The notes under the pieces are model-generated. The model was given only the letters and a program-made list of their open reading frames with translations, did not search any database and was not told where the DNA came from. Below, one piece after another: positions 9,866 through 18,165 of a DNA stretch of 64,000 bases. The number at the start of each line of letters is the position of its first letter. Within the stretch, counting starts at the first letter, position 1. The position numbers and the translations under genes were made by a program. This DNA is from Nocardia sp. NBC_01730 (GTDB taxonomy: Bacteria; Actinomycetota; Actinomycetes; Mycobacteriales; Mycobacteriaceae), in the NCBI RefSeq assembly GCF_035920445.1, contig NZ_CP109162.1:1364001-1428000 (forward strand), read 5' to 3'.

Positions 9866-10871
9866 CCATCGCCGCGCCCAGATCAATATCGTCTCCACAA
9901 GCAACGCCGCCGACCGCGGCTTCCTCGCGCGGGCCAACCTCGCGGCCGCGGCCACGCAGCTTCCCGAAGACTCCTACCGGGTCATCGGCGGACACATGGT
10001 CCAACTACTGCAACACATCTACCCATTTGAGGGCTGGCAACTGCGTGGCACCACCGACGCAGCCGCCGGGATGGAGAAACAGGCCCTCATCGCCTCGGCG
10101 GAACATCTACACCAGAACCTGCTTAGCCTCGGCTACGAGCTCGAAAAGAGCAACCGCTACACCATGACCACTGCGAAGGGACTGTTGGACGTCGACATCC
10201 TCGTCCCCTCATACGACAATGCGCGACAGACCAGCGAGGTCGCCGGTCGCGCATTCGACGCAGTACCCGGTCTCCATTTCACCGTCGTGACCGACGCAGT
10301 GATCGCCCACACCACCGCAACCCTGGCCGCCGGCGAAACCATTGGGTTCACCGTTCCAATACCCGACATCGAGGCTGCAGTCGTCCTCAAAGCCCTCGCC
10401 TGGCATAGCCGCACCGACAAAGACGTTACTGACCTCGCCACGCTGTTCGAAATCGTCCACCAGCACTGTGCACAGATCCAGAGATGGAAACTGGCCGACC
10501 CCAACCTATCCGGCGCACGAAACGATGCTGTAGTGGCGCTTCGTCTGCTCATCGCCAACATCGACCGCGGCAGATGGTCCAGAGCATTCACCGGATCCGC
10601 GACCCCGAGCCGGTTCTCCGCTCTCATACGCCGCTACGCCAGCGGACAGGCACAACAAACCAAACGCCCCTACCATCGCGGTGTGATCCTGCGGTGCACG
10701 AAGAACCCTCACGACCGGCCTCATCCAATGGGATCTCCGCGACGAGAAACTACCGCTCGACACATTCGCCGACACCGGGACACCCGAACTCGTCCTCGCC
10801 ACGACGGCCGACCGGCAAGTACTCAGGTGCATGAACGACCTGGCCCTCACCGGCCAACACATCATCGATAG
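9858..10871 (+). CDS. AbiEii-like nucleotidyltransferase-fold protein (putative toxin)
   Basis: The GTG at 9858 overlaps the stop of the regulator-like gene, so expression is coupled. Residues ~1-250 look genuine: YRVIGGHMVQLL (the GG/GS nucleotidyltransferase helix), TTDAAAGME (metal-ligand region), LLDVDILVPSY and a helical C-terminal part. This fits the nucleotidyltransferase-fold partners of AbiE-type systems, which in characterised cases modify tRNA or other targets to stop growth. The last ~80 codons after SGQAQQ are R/P/H-rich and look like out-of-frame translation, so the true C-terminus was probably shorter and a further frame change near 10650-10690 is likely. A non-toxic nucleotidyltransferase is also possible. 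Confidence 0.55.
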   Translation: MPDHRRAQINIVSTSNAADRGFLARANLAAAATQLPEDSYRVIGGHMVQLLQHIYPFEGWQLRGTTDAAAGMEKQALIASAEHLHQNLLSLGYELEKSNRYTMTTAKGLLDVDILVPSYDNARQTSEVAGRAFDAVPGLHFTVVTDAVIAHTTATLAAGETIGFTVPIPDIEAAVVLKALAWHSRTDKDVTDLATLFEIVHQHCAQIQRWKLADPNLSGARNDAVVALRLLIANIDRGRWSRAFTGSATPSRFSALIRRYASGQAQQTKRPYHRGVILRCTKNPHDRPHPMGSPRRETTARHIRRHRDTRTRPRHDGRPASTQVHERPGPHRPTHHR

Positions 10872-10995
10872 CTCGGGCGGTCTCGACCACGCCGACCGTC
10901 GATACCTCAACCGGAGCCTGCGTCGCGTGATCTTGAGCGCCCGCGACTACCGGCCGCCGATCGAACTCGTTGCCCAGCGACGGACAGCGAACTGA
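10711..10995 (+). other. Possible coding remnant, unrecognised
   Basis: One frame, open from just after a stop at 10684 to TGA at 10993-10995, has protein-like composition (LIQWDLRDEKLPLDTF, then ELVLATTADRQVLRCMNDL and a basic tail SLRRVILSARDY). No acceptable start lies in this frame. A GTG at 10683 starts VILRCTK in another frame, so the gene may begin there and be frameshifted. I do not recognise the family. It follows the AbiE-like pair on the same strand. Confidence 0.3.
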
Positions 10996-11206
10996 AGCTG
11001 GTTCTTGTGGTGACGCCGTCACCAGTCGCGTGGGGACTCGATCGTCGTCCGAAGTCAGCAGGCGGTGTTGACCTGGGGTGTTGACCGCGTCACCAGCAAG
11101 TCGCTACGTTGTGTCATGAAACGCAATGACGTGTCGTGAATTGGCAGTTGAACAGCAGAAGAAGGGCAACGCCAAGTCGCTGACCAGGTCTTTTTGCGAG
11201 GCGGAG

Positions 11207-11235
11207 TGTGGGGTTCGAGTCCCCTTAGCTCCACA
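11207..11235 (+). other. tRNA 3'-end fragment (tRNA-Ala-like), putative attachment site
   Basis: GGGGTTCGAGTCCCC forms a T-arm, followed by TTAGCTCCACA, which is the 3' acceptor strand and discriminator typical of actinobacterial tRNA-Ala genes of the GGGGCTA...TTAGCTCCA type. No matching acceptor 5' strand, D-arm or anticodon arm precedes it, so this is only a 3' fragment. A strong terminator follows at once, as after a native tRNA. Integrative elements commonly recombine at tRNA 3' ends, so this is probably one end (att) of an island lying to the left that carries the dpd- and AbiE-like genes. A tmRNA 3' end is a less likely reading. Confidence 0.6.
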
Positions 11236-11241
11236 GTAATC

Positions 11242-11283
11242 GCAGGTCAGGCCCGGTCTTATACCGGGCCTGACCTGCTTTTT
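11242..11283 (+). terminator. Strong rho-independent terminator
   Basis: A perfect 16-bp stem (11242-11257 with 11263-11278, GC-rich) closes a 5-base loop and is followed by a run of five T. It sits 6 bases after the tRNA-like 3' end and probably belonged to that tRNA gene. Confidence 0.85.
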
Positions 11284-11421
11284 GTGTCTGGCCCCGCGTT
11301 TACCCCCCGTTTTGGTTCTGGATTCTGTTTGGCCGGTTCCGCGTGTGTCGGTCAACGGCCGCGCGGCGGCCCCGAGCGGATCAACTCCGGCATCTCGATC
11401 GGGTTGTGCGCCGACGTCTGG

Positions 11422-12093
11422 GCCAGCGTGTCGACGATTTACTTGTCGTTGTTCGACCCGCAGCGCCGCAAGGCGATCGACCGCGGGCTGACCCGGCGGC
11501 TGCGCACCGGCCGGGCGATGCGTCACCCCAAGCGAGCTCGCCGCCCTGATGGACGAGGCGTGATCAAGGATCTGGTTCCGATCAGCGAACGTCCTGATGA
11601 GGTCGAAACCCGTATGGTCGCCGGGCATTGGGAAGGCGATCTGGTCATGGGGTCGCGGCCGTCGGCTATTGCGACGTTGGTCGAGCGGACCAGCCGTTTC
11701 ACGGCACTGGTTGCGTTGCCCGAGGGAATCAAAGCAGAACAGGTCACCCCGTATCTAACGCGTCACCTGATCGGGCTCCCAGCGCCGATGCGGCGCACCT
11801 TGACCTGGGACCGAGGCCGGGAGATCGTCGGCCATAAGGCCATCACCGCGGCAACGAACATGCCGATCTATCTGTGCAAGCCCCGAAGCCCTTGGCAGCG
11901 TGGGACCAACGAGAACACCAACCTGCTGCGCCAATATTTGCCCAAGAACGCCGACTTGCGTCGGTTCAGACAGGCAGACCTCGATGCCATCGCTGACGAG
12001 CTCAACCATCGGCCCCGCAAGATCCACCGATACCGCAGTCCGGCAGAGGTTTACGCTGACCATCTCAGCAGCGGTGATGCACTGAGCCTTTGA
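11422..12093 (+). pseudogene. IS30-family transposase, 5'-truncated
   Basis: About 220 C-terminal residues of an IS30-type DDE transposase. They include AGHWEGDLVMG (first D), TLVERTSRFTALV, RTLTWDRGREIVGHKAI (second D), SPWQRGTNENTN (catalytic E region) and the tail ADLDAIADELNHRPRKIHR. The N-terminal HTH part is missing: upstream of about 11420 the frame turns into unrelated sequence just beyond the tRNA terminator. It is therefore a dead remnant left beside a likely integration site. Confidence 0.8.
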
Positions 12094-12199
12094 GCGCACC
12101 TTCGTTTCCGAACACTGGGTCGCCATCGACGCGGAGTGCTCGTGAGATCCGAATGCAGCAAGGCAGCTTCGGGTTTGACTCGGTACCTACCCTTAGCGC

Positions 12200-13156
12200 A
12201 TGAGCGACAAAGCAGCGACCAGTACCGCCTCCCACCGAGATGCTGTCGATGAGACCAGTCGGCTCGAGGACTTGCTCCAGAGTGCGATCGACGATATCGA
12301 CGCCGTCGCGAGCAACGGCGGGGCAGGAATCGGGCACATTCCTACCGGGTTTTGCAACCTGGACGAACTCACCACCGGTCTCATGCCAGGCTCGCTTACC
12401 GTGATCGGCGGCTATCCCGGCGCCGGTTCGAGCACTCTCGCCATGGACTTCACACGCTCAGCCGCTGTGAAGCACAAGATCCCGGCCGTATTCCTGACGC
12501 TGGACAGCCGCCGCGATCAGCTCATGCTTCGACTGCTGTCCAGTGAGGCGAAGGTCAAGCACGGCGACTTGCGTTCTGGCCGGATGTCAGACGAGGACTG
12601 GACGAAACTCGCTCGCCGGATGAGCGAGATCAGCGATCTGCCGGTTTTCATCGATCGCCCGACTGACCGCGATATCGTCGCGCTCACCACCCTGGTTGCC
12701 GAACTGGTCGAATCCCAAGGAATCAAGCTCGTGGTGATCGACCCACTGAACATGATCACCGCCCGCACCGACCTGCCGTACGAAAATCGCGAACGTGAGG
12801 TCGCCGAGATCATACGCCGCTTGAAAACGCTGGCTCTCGACACTGATACCGCGATTGTGGTCACCTCTCACCTGACCAACAATCCCGGTCCACGTCAGGC
12901 GATCCCAGCTCGGCCGTCGCTGTCAGACCTGCGAGATTCGGGCACAATCGCCCATATTGCTGATCTGGTGATCCTGATCGAACGCCCAGACATGTGGGAA
13001 CGCGATCATCCGCGCGGTGGCGAGGCAGACTTGATCCTTGCCAAACACCGAAGTGGCCCGACAGCAACAATCCTGGTTGCCCATCAGATGCATCTGTGCC
13101 GCTTCGTCGACCTCGCCCCTGATCCTGCCTCGACGAAAAACGCTGAGGCGAAGTAA
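12200..13156 (+). CDS. DnaB-like RecA-fold ATPase with altered Walker A
   Basis: A 318-residue protein matching the C-terminal helicase domain of replicative DnaB without the N-terminal domain. It has PTGFCNLDELTTGLMPGSL, a Walker B-type VVIDPLNM, RPSLSDLRDSGTIAHIADLV and LILAKHRSGPT. In the P-loop (about residues 71-79) the sequence is GYPGAGSST, so the lysine of the GKS/GKT motif is replaced by serine. Canonical ATP hydrolysis is therefore doubtful. Starts at ATG 12200 with a weak ribosome site. Stand-alone DnaB C-terminal-domain proteins occur in actinobacterial genomes and mobile elements; the role here is unknown. Confidence 0.75.
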   Translation: MSDKAATSTASHRDAVDETSRLEDLLQSAIDDIDAVASNGGAGIGHIPTGFCNLDELTTGLMPGSLTVIGGYPGAGSSTLAMDFTRSAAVKHKIPAVFLTLDSRRDQLMLRLLSSEAKVKHGDLRSGRMSDEDWTKLARRMSEISDLPVFIDRPTDRDIVALTTLVAELVESQGIKLVVIDPLNMITARTDLPYENREREVAEIIRRLKTLALDTDTAIVVTSHLTNNPGPRQAIPARPSLSDLRDSGTIAHIADLVILIERPDMWERDHPRGGEADLILAKHRSGPTATILVAHQMHLCRFVDLAPDPASTKNAEAK

Positions 13157-13868
13157 AGGCTGAAAGCCGAAAGATGTTGGGTGACGGACGATCCCCCCAT
13201 GCACGCTCATCTACTCGAAGCGTGGATACGCCGATGCCCCTGTGTACGGGGAGCCACACCAACGTTAGGCTCGGCGCGGTGATCACTCGGCTGTTTTCGA
13301 TGTGAGCCGCTGGCGTGTGGTCCGGCAGCAGACGACAGTGCACCGGGGTTCTGACAGCCGATCAGTTCAGGCGCCACACACTCGGCGTTGCTCGATGACG
13401 TGGGCGTGGTCTTCATCATCGTCCCGGCCGCGGACCTCGCGGTCGACCAGGCGCCGAGTGTTCGAGCACCTGAGCAGGTCACAGTTCAGTTCTAGGACAC
13501 CGGTGAACCCTCTACACGCGGCATCGAACGAATGCGGCTGGCGGCTGATGACAGCGCACGGTCGATCGGAAGGCTCAGTGGCACTGGGGGATTTCCGCCC
13601 CCGGCGGCCAGCGGCATCAACTTTGTTGCGGTGATCGGGGCACCGCCCGATGCCGGTGCGTTGGCCGGGCTGGAACGAGTACAACCCGCCCCGGCGGTCG
13701 CCGATGAACGCGTCCTCGTCGGCGGTGAATTCCATCCGAACCCGATCGGGCAGCAGGGCTCCTGCTCCGGAGGTTGCTGTTCCGTCGAATGTGGTTCCGC
13801 TGTTGGTTGTCGGTCGGAGTAGGAATTGGTGAGCGGGATGCCTCAGTTGCGCCGTAGAGTCGCCTCCC
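13157..13868. other. ~710-base stretch with no supported gene
   Basis: Several frames are open on both strands but none has a convincing start, motif or coding bias. The longest (minus strand, 13367-13906, with a possible start giving MEFTADEDAFIGDRRGG) has weak protein-like character and could be a decayed gene. Nothing more can be supported. Confidence 0.4.
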
Positions 13869-14591
13869 ATGTCATCCGAACTGCCTCCACTCGCCGAGGC
13901 GGGCAATCTGTGCGATGTCTCGGCTCAGGTGATGAATCGTACGGCTTACCTGCCGTACCGCGAACCTACTGTTGCGGACATCGGCTCCTTCGACGCCAAG
14001 CGTGGTAGCACGGAGATGCCGGATCCGCTGCTGACATCGCACCGGCTGTCCCGGTTCTATCTGGTGGGTGCGGGCGACTTCGTGTATGCCATCGGCAAGC
14101 TGTTGGCTCTCGACGAACCGATGGTGGTTTCGCCAGCGGTCCTTGGTCGTTCCACGGCGGAGTACGCAAGCCGATGCCGATACATTTCCGATGCCGCAGA
14201 CGGGCCGGATATCCGCCTGTCCAAGCTGGCCAACCTATGCAACGAGGGATTTCAAGATCTTGGGATAGGCAAGCCAGGAGCTGATCCCGATTTGGTGGCC
14301 TTGGCAAAGGGATTCAAAGACTGGCGCAGTAGGCAACAGTTGCCGAAGGTGTCTTTTCCGAACTATTCGGCGCTTGTTGATGCTCTGTCGCCGTCGATGG
14401 GAAAGCGCGTGTATGGCGGACTGTCCGGCATCGCCCATGCAAGCGCGATATCTCTGTCCGCGACATTCCTGTCGGCCCAGATTGAGGGGCTGGAAAGTTT
14501 TCGGACAGTGAGTTTTGGTCTCTCAGGCTGCCTTACTCTGCTCGATCCATTCGGACTCTACCTCATTCGGGGTGCGATAGCCAATCGCTGA
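13869..14591 (+). pseudogene. Hypothetical protein cut by IS3 copy 2
   Basis: About 211 residues of native sequence (MSSELPPLAEAGNLCDVSAQ to SAQIEGLESF) run into the IS3 end at 14502. The last ~30 codons (RTVSFGLSGCLTLL...) are IS sequence, so the original C-terminus is gone. I do not recognise the family. The interior has a polar N-terminal half and a hydrophobic, Gly/Ser-rich segment near the cut (SGIAHASAISLSATFLSAQI). No continuation of the gene is seen on the far side of the IS, suggesting an IS-linked deletion. Confidence 0.6.
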
Positions 14592-15405
14592 GTGGAGCCG
14601 AATCTGGTTGTATCGCAACTCAATATAGCGGGTGATATCCCTTCGCGCATGCTCCCTGGTGGGGTATTGCGTGCGGTGGACCCGCTCGTTCTTCAGGGTC
14701 CCGTTGAACGATTCCGCCCAGGCGTTGTCATAGCATATTCCTGTGCGGCCTACCGACCTCAGGACGCCGAGTTCTCGTGCCGCTGTAGCGAATTCGGAAG
14801 ACAAGTATTGCTGCCGCGATCGCTGTGGAAGATCGTGGTTCCTGGGGTGAATTCCAGGTTGGCCGCGGCCATGCGCAGAGCGTCGGTGACGAGCTCGGTG
14901 CGCATATGGTCGGCCATTGCGTACCCGATCACCTTCTTCGAGAAACAATCCAGCACGGTCGCCAAATACAACCATCCCTCCCAGGTTCGGATATAGGTGA
15001 TATCGCCGACCAGCTTGGTGGCCGGCGCGGTGGCGGTGAAGTCACGGGCCACCAGGTCGGGTAGCTCGGCGGCGTCACCGGCGATCGTGGTCACGACCGG
15101 AACGGGCGCGGCTGACAGGCCACCAAGCCCAGCTCACGCATGATCTTACGAACCGTGTCCGGGTCCACGGTGGTGCCCCACCGGCGTAGTTGGGCGTGCA
15201 CCCGCCGGTAGCCGTAGGTGCCATCGGAATGGGTGAAACAGAACCGGACCTCTGCCTCGAGGATCTCGCGGCGTTGCGCGGTGGCCGAGGGTTCACGGTC
15301 CCGCCAGGCGTAGTACCCCGACCGGGACACCTTCGCCCATCGGCACATGTTCACGACGGAATGATTGCCTTCTTCGGAGGCGATGAACGCGTATCTCACA
15401 CTCAC
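14523..15405 (-). pseudogene. IS3-family transposase OrfB with two frameshifts
   Basis: Begins GTG at 15405 (VSVRYAFIASEEGNHSVVNM). The frame breaks near 15094, after LGLVACQPRPFR, where an early stop follows. It resumes as TIAGDAAELPDLVARDF, then LVGDITYIRTWEGW (first D) and IFHSDRGS (second D). It breaks again near 14800 and resumes as YLSSEFATAARELG, ICYDNAWAESFNGTLKNE (catalytic E) and HSAIGYRTPNEVE. Both breaks equal single-base losses. Inactive as written. Confidence 0.85.
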
Positions 15406-15701
15406 CGGTGCTTCTTCGCGAAGAAGGCCACCGATTTTCCCAGGAACCGGTTCTCCTCCTCCAGTTCCCGGACGCGGCGCTCCAATTCCTTCAACCGGAC
15501 TCGCTCGGGCACCGTCAACTCCGCGTCGGCCTCGGGATGCGTGGCCTGGAACTCCTTCACCCAGTTCCGGATCGTCTGACCCGTCACACCGCAATCACGA
15601 GCGACATCAGCGAACGCCCGAGACCTCTCCACCACTTCCCTGGCCGCAGCCTCCCGGAACTCCGGGGTGAAATGCCGCGACTTCTTCTGTGCCACAAACA
15701 A
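15402..15701 (-). CDS. IS3-family transposase OrfA
   Basis: A 99-residue protein with HTH (SRHFTPEFREAAAREVVERS, then VARDCGVTGQTIRNWVKEF) and a charged coiled-coil tail (RVRLKELERRVRELEEENRF), as in IS3 OrfA. It ends FFAKKHR and overlaps the orfB GTG start by 4 bases, the usual frameshifting junction. Confidence 0.88.
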   Translation of the reverse strand: MFVAQKKSRHFTPEFREAAAREVVERSRAFADVARDCGVTGQTIRNWVKEFQATHPEADAELTVPERVRLKELERRVRELEEENRFLGKSVAFFAKKHR

Positions 15702-15998
15702 CTCCGTTCAGTTCACCCAAATCCTACTTTGGGCCACTGTCCGCGAACCTCCGGGCACCTCACCGGACGATGCACGTTCAGTCTCGGACGATCATGGACA
15801 ATCACTGTGAATGTTTGGTGCAAATTTTGGATGGGTCAAATCCGTTGCTACCGTTGCGGTCGCTGTGACATCAATACTGTTGGGATACAGCAGGTTCAGA
15901 GTACGGGGAGTCGCGGCCGATCAACAGAGTTTCTCGCCTCTGTGCGGCAGAATAATGCAGAACCTGATACATGGGTCCGGCTGGGTGGGAGGAACGTC

Positions 15999-16781
15999 AT
16001 GGATCAAGCCCGAGACATCGGCCGCAAGGTGACCGTAGACGCAACTGAACTCGCGTACACCCGCGCCAAGGGCCCGTTCCTGTGCATCGGATGCAAAGCT
16101 TCGATGGTCCCGGTCGCAGTGGGTTCGACGAAGGTCATGCCGCACTTCCGCGTACAGCCCAATCACGAACCCACCTGCAACGTAGCTGGCCGACCCGTTC
16201 CGATCGCACAAGCAGATTCCAAGGAGGACGCTCAATCCGAGCGCCTCGGTGGGGTCGCCATCGCCTACAAGCTGATTCGGCCGACGATTCACGAAGAAGT
16301 TGATCCCGACTCGGACACTGAACCTCAGCAGAGATCGACCCGCTCTACCTCCGGCTCGTCGGACTCCGAAGCCAGCACCGGATACCGGGAGACTGCCGCG
16401 TCAACGATCCGCCCTTTCTGCCCATGTTTCCACCGGTCGCAGGCGGCGGCTGCGGTGAACTGGGGCCGCGTTCGGTGCCCCGGCGCGGCCGTCTATGCTT
16501 CCAGCAAGGCCGCACTGGAGCTGCTCACCAAATCCTGGGGCGCCGAACTCGGGCCGCACGGGGTCCGCGTCAACGCCATCGCTCCGGGCCCTATCCTTAC
16601 CGAAGGTACTGCGGCGTACTACAGCACCGAGCAATTGCAGGCGCTGGCCGTTCGAGCCCCGGCACGCCGCGTCGCCGACGTCACCGAAATCGCCGCGACC
16701 ATAGGCTTGCCCGTCAGCGACCACGCCAGCTTCATCCACGGCGCGATACTGCCCGCCGACGGTGGGCGGACCGCGGTCTAG
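15999..16781 (+). CDS. Chimeric ORF: Cys/His-rich N-terminus fused to SDR C-terminus
   Basis: ATG at 15999 with a GGGAGG ribosome site 5-7 bases before it. Residues 1-60 carry a candidate zinc site (C29, C32, H49, H56, C60; CIGC...HEPTC) of the kind seen at the start of competence-protein-like nuclease families. After a low-complexity stretch, from about residue 163 the frame becomes the C-terminal half of a short-chain dehydrogenase (YASSKAALELLTKSW with catalytic YxxxK, then VNAIAPGPI and HGAILPADGG). The SDR lacks its Rossmann nucleotide-binding half. This looks like a deletion joint between two unrelated genes near 16480 rather than a functional fusion. Confidence 0.6.
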   Translation: MDQARDIGRKVTVDATELAYTRAKGPFLCIGCKASMVPVAVGSTKVMPHFRVQPNHEPTCNVAGRPVPIAQADSKEDAQSERLGGVAIAYKLIRPTIHEEVDPDSDTEPQQRSTRSTSGSSDSEASTGYRETAASTIRPFCPCFHRSQAAAAVNWGRVRCPGAAVYASSKAALELLTKSWGAELGPHGVRVNAIAPGPILTEGTAAYYSTEQLQALAVRAPARRVADVTEIAATIGLPVSDHASFIHGAILPADGGRTAV

Positions 16782-16858
16782 AACTTCTCGCTGCACGAGC
16801 AAATGCTGAGCGGCGCCGCCGGTTTCACCGTCATACATTGCGTATCGGCCACGACGGG

Positions 16859-16985
16859 CCACCTGGTGCACAACGTCGTCGATACGCCGCCCGGATCGGC
16901 GCATCTGCTCCACGGCCAGCCCGTAATACTCTGTGGTCCAAGCGATCACGGCGTTCGTGGCCAGGGTCGCCACCGGCGAGCACCG
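16859..16985 (-). pseudogene. Tn3-family transposase remnant
   Basis: About 38 residues on the minus strand read TLATNAVIAWTTEYYGLAVE followed by QMRRSGRRIDD, matching the C-terminal region of Tn3-family transposases. No other part is present. The rest of 16782-17245 holds no gene I can support. Confidence 0.6.
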
Positions 16986-17245
16986 GCTCCAGTTCCGTGA
17001 ACTCCGCTGCCGTCAGGTCGGCCACCTGCCGTGCGATCGTCGTCTTCCCGCAAGCGTCACGCGGTGCCATGCCATGCCTACGATGTGGCATGACCGATCG
17101 CTATGCGTGGGCAATCATGTCCGCCGGGACGGTGGAGATCGACCATGCCCGAACCGATCAGCCCAGGCAATGGGCCAGGGATACCGATTCCCGACGGGGC
17201 ATAACGAAATACGATGTAGCAGGTGCCAGCGGTTCCGCGTCGTCG

Positions 17246-17536
17246 TCAGGTCGAAATCCAAACGCTGATCAGGTAGCTGCTCAGCAGACTGACGGCCACG
17301 ATGACGAGCCAGATATCGGTGAGGCGGCGAAGCAGCGCGGTGGCGTGTCTGACTTCCATGAACTCGCGGAAAATTATGCGAACCTTGACGAGTGCGATAA
17401 CTATCGCGCTCGCCGTCACCACCCTATTGGCCTGCAGCATGCCGTCGTGATCGACCGATCGATCGATCCATATGTAGATCAGTGTCAATCCAGACAGCGC
17501 AATCCATGCGGTCATCGTTCTTCTATCGGCGTTCAT
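17246..17536 (-). CDS. Small membrane protein, cytochrome c oxidase subunit IV-like
   Basis: 96 residues from ATG 17536, 2 bases after the stop of the subunit III-like gene. Three predicted membrane helices: TAWIALSGLTLIYIWI, VTASAIVIALVKVRIIF, and LTDIWLVIVAVSLLSSYLIS. Size, topology and position at the end of an operon after a subunit III-like gene match the prokaryotic cytochrome c oxidase subunit IV / NorF-like family. Probable role is stabilising a heme-copper-type or related membrane oxidase complex. No catalytic subunit I is present nearby. Confidence 0.65.
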   Translation of the reverse strand: MNADRRTMTAWIALSGLTLIYIWIDRSVDHDGMLQANRVVTASAIVIALVKVRIIFREFMEVRHATALLRRLTDIWLVIVAVSLLSSYLISVWIST

Positions 17537-17538
17537 CG

Positions 17539-18165
17539 CTACCTCACCACGTAGAGCAATGCGAAGATCAGTACCCAGAGGAAATCGACGGTGTGCCAGT
17601 ATGTTGCTCCGGTCTCCACCAGCGTCTGGGAGCGCCGTGCCGGGCTTCTGAGCTGGTAGACGATAATGCCGATAACGATGAATCCGATCGTTAAATGCAG
17701 GCAATGGATCGCCGTCAGGAAGTAGTAGTGCATAAAGAATTCGTTACTGGTGAAGGTATAGCCGGACCGAATCGCCTGCACCCATTCGAAGATCTTCGTG
17801 ACGAAGAAGACGAATCCGAAGGCGCCGGTGAGCAACGCGTAGTTCAGGGCGGCGGGATACCTGCCTGCGCGAGCCGACTGAACGCAGCGCGCCACCATCC
17901 AGGAGCTGGTCAGCAGGACTACCGTATTGAAAATTCCGATCCGCAGGTCCAGATGTGCCTGCGATTGCAAGTAGAGTTCGTGGTTCTTGGTGCGCTGGTA
18001 CATATAGACGACCCAGTAGGCCGTGAACACCAGCGTTTCGAATAAGACGAACGCCCACATGTCCGGCTGGCCTGGGATCACACCGGGCGACTTCGCGGCC
18101 TGCTGCTCGGTGGAACTTTCGTCGTGGTGTTCCCGGCGCGCGCCGGTATCAGCGAGCTCGGTCAT
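17539..18165 (-). CDS. Cytochrome c oxidase subunit III-like (NorE-like) membrane protein
   Basis: 208 residues with five membrane helices and the signature pattern of subunit III (PDMWAFVLFETLVFTAYW, FFMHYYFLTAIHCLHLTIG, ETGATYWHTVDFLWVLIFA). Length is close to NorE-type proteins rather than the larger CtaE. The ATG overlaps the stop of the upstream membrane protein by 4 bases (ATGA). No heme-copper subunit I or II is in this operon, so it may assist an oxidase encoded elsewhere or act with the two upstream membrane proteins. Confidence 0.8.
   Translation of the reverse strand: MTELADTGARREHHDESSTEQQAAKSPGVIPGQPDMWAFVLFETLVFTAYWVVYMYQRTKNHELYLQSQAHLDLRIGIFNTVVLLTSSWMVARCVQSARAGRYPAALNYALLTGAFGFVFFVTKIFEWVQAIRSGYTFTSNEFFMHYYFLTAIHCLHLTIGFIVIGIIVYQLRSPARRSQTLVETGATYWHTVDFLWVLIFALLYVVR

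Larger units (their letters stand above)
14502..15743 (-). mobile_element. IS3-family insertion sequence (copy 2)
   Basis: Terminal repeats CGGACAGTG (14502-14510) and its complement CACTGTCCG (15735-15743) bracket orfA and orfB on the minus strand, giving 1242 bp, a normal IS3 length. It differs clearly in protein sequence from copy 1, so it is a different element. Flanking bases show no matching 3-4 bp duplication, so one flank was probably rearranged after insertion. orfB has two frameshifts. Confidence 0.85.

Noticed and set aside
11150..11235. Complete tRNA or tmRNA gene
   Set aside because: Only the T-arm and acceptor 3' strand can be folded; no partner 5' strand, D-arm or anticodon arm is present.
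11104..11628. Minus-strand frame crossing the tRNA-like end (GAKGTRTPHSAS...)
   Set aside because: This type of peptide is a known artefact of translating the opposite strand of tRNA 3' ends and terminators.
13367..13906. 179-codon minus-strand frame as a gene
   Set aside because: Weak composition, no motif, no ribosome site; recorded only as an unassigned stretch.
16831..17091. Minus-strand frame with GKTTIARQVAD as an ATPase
   Set aside because: Short, no upstream domain, overlaps the Tn3 remnant in another frame; the P-loop likeness is fragmentary.
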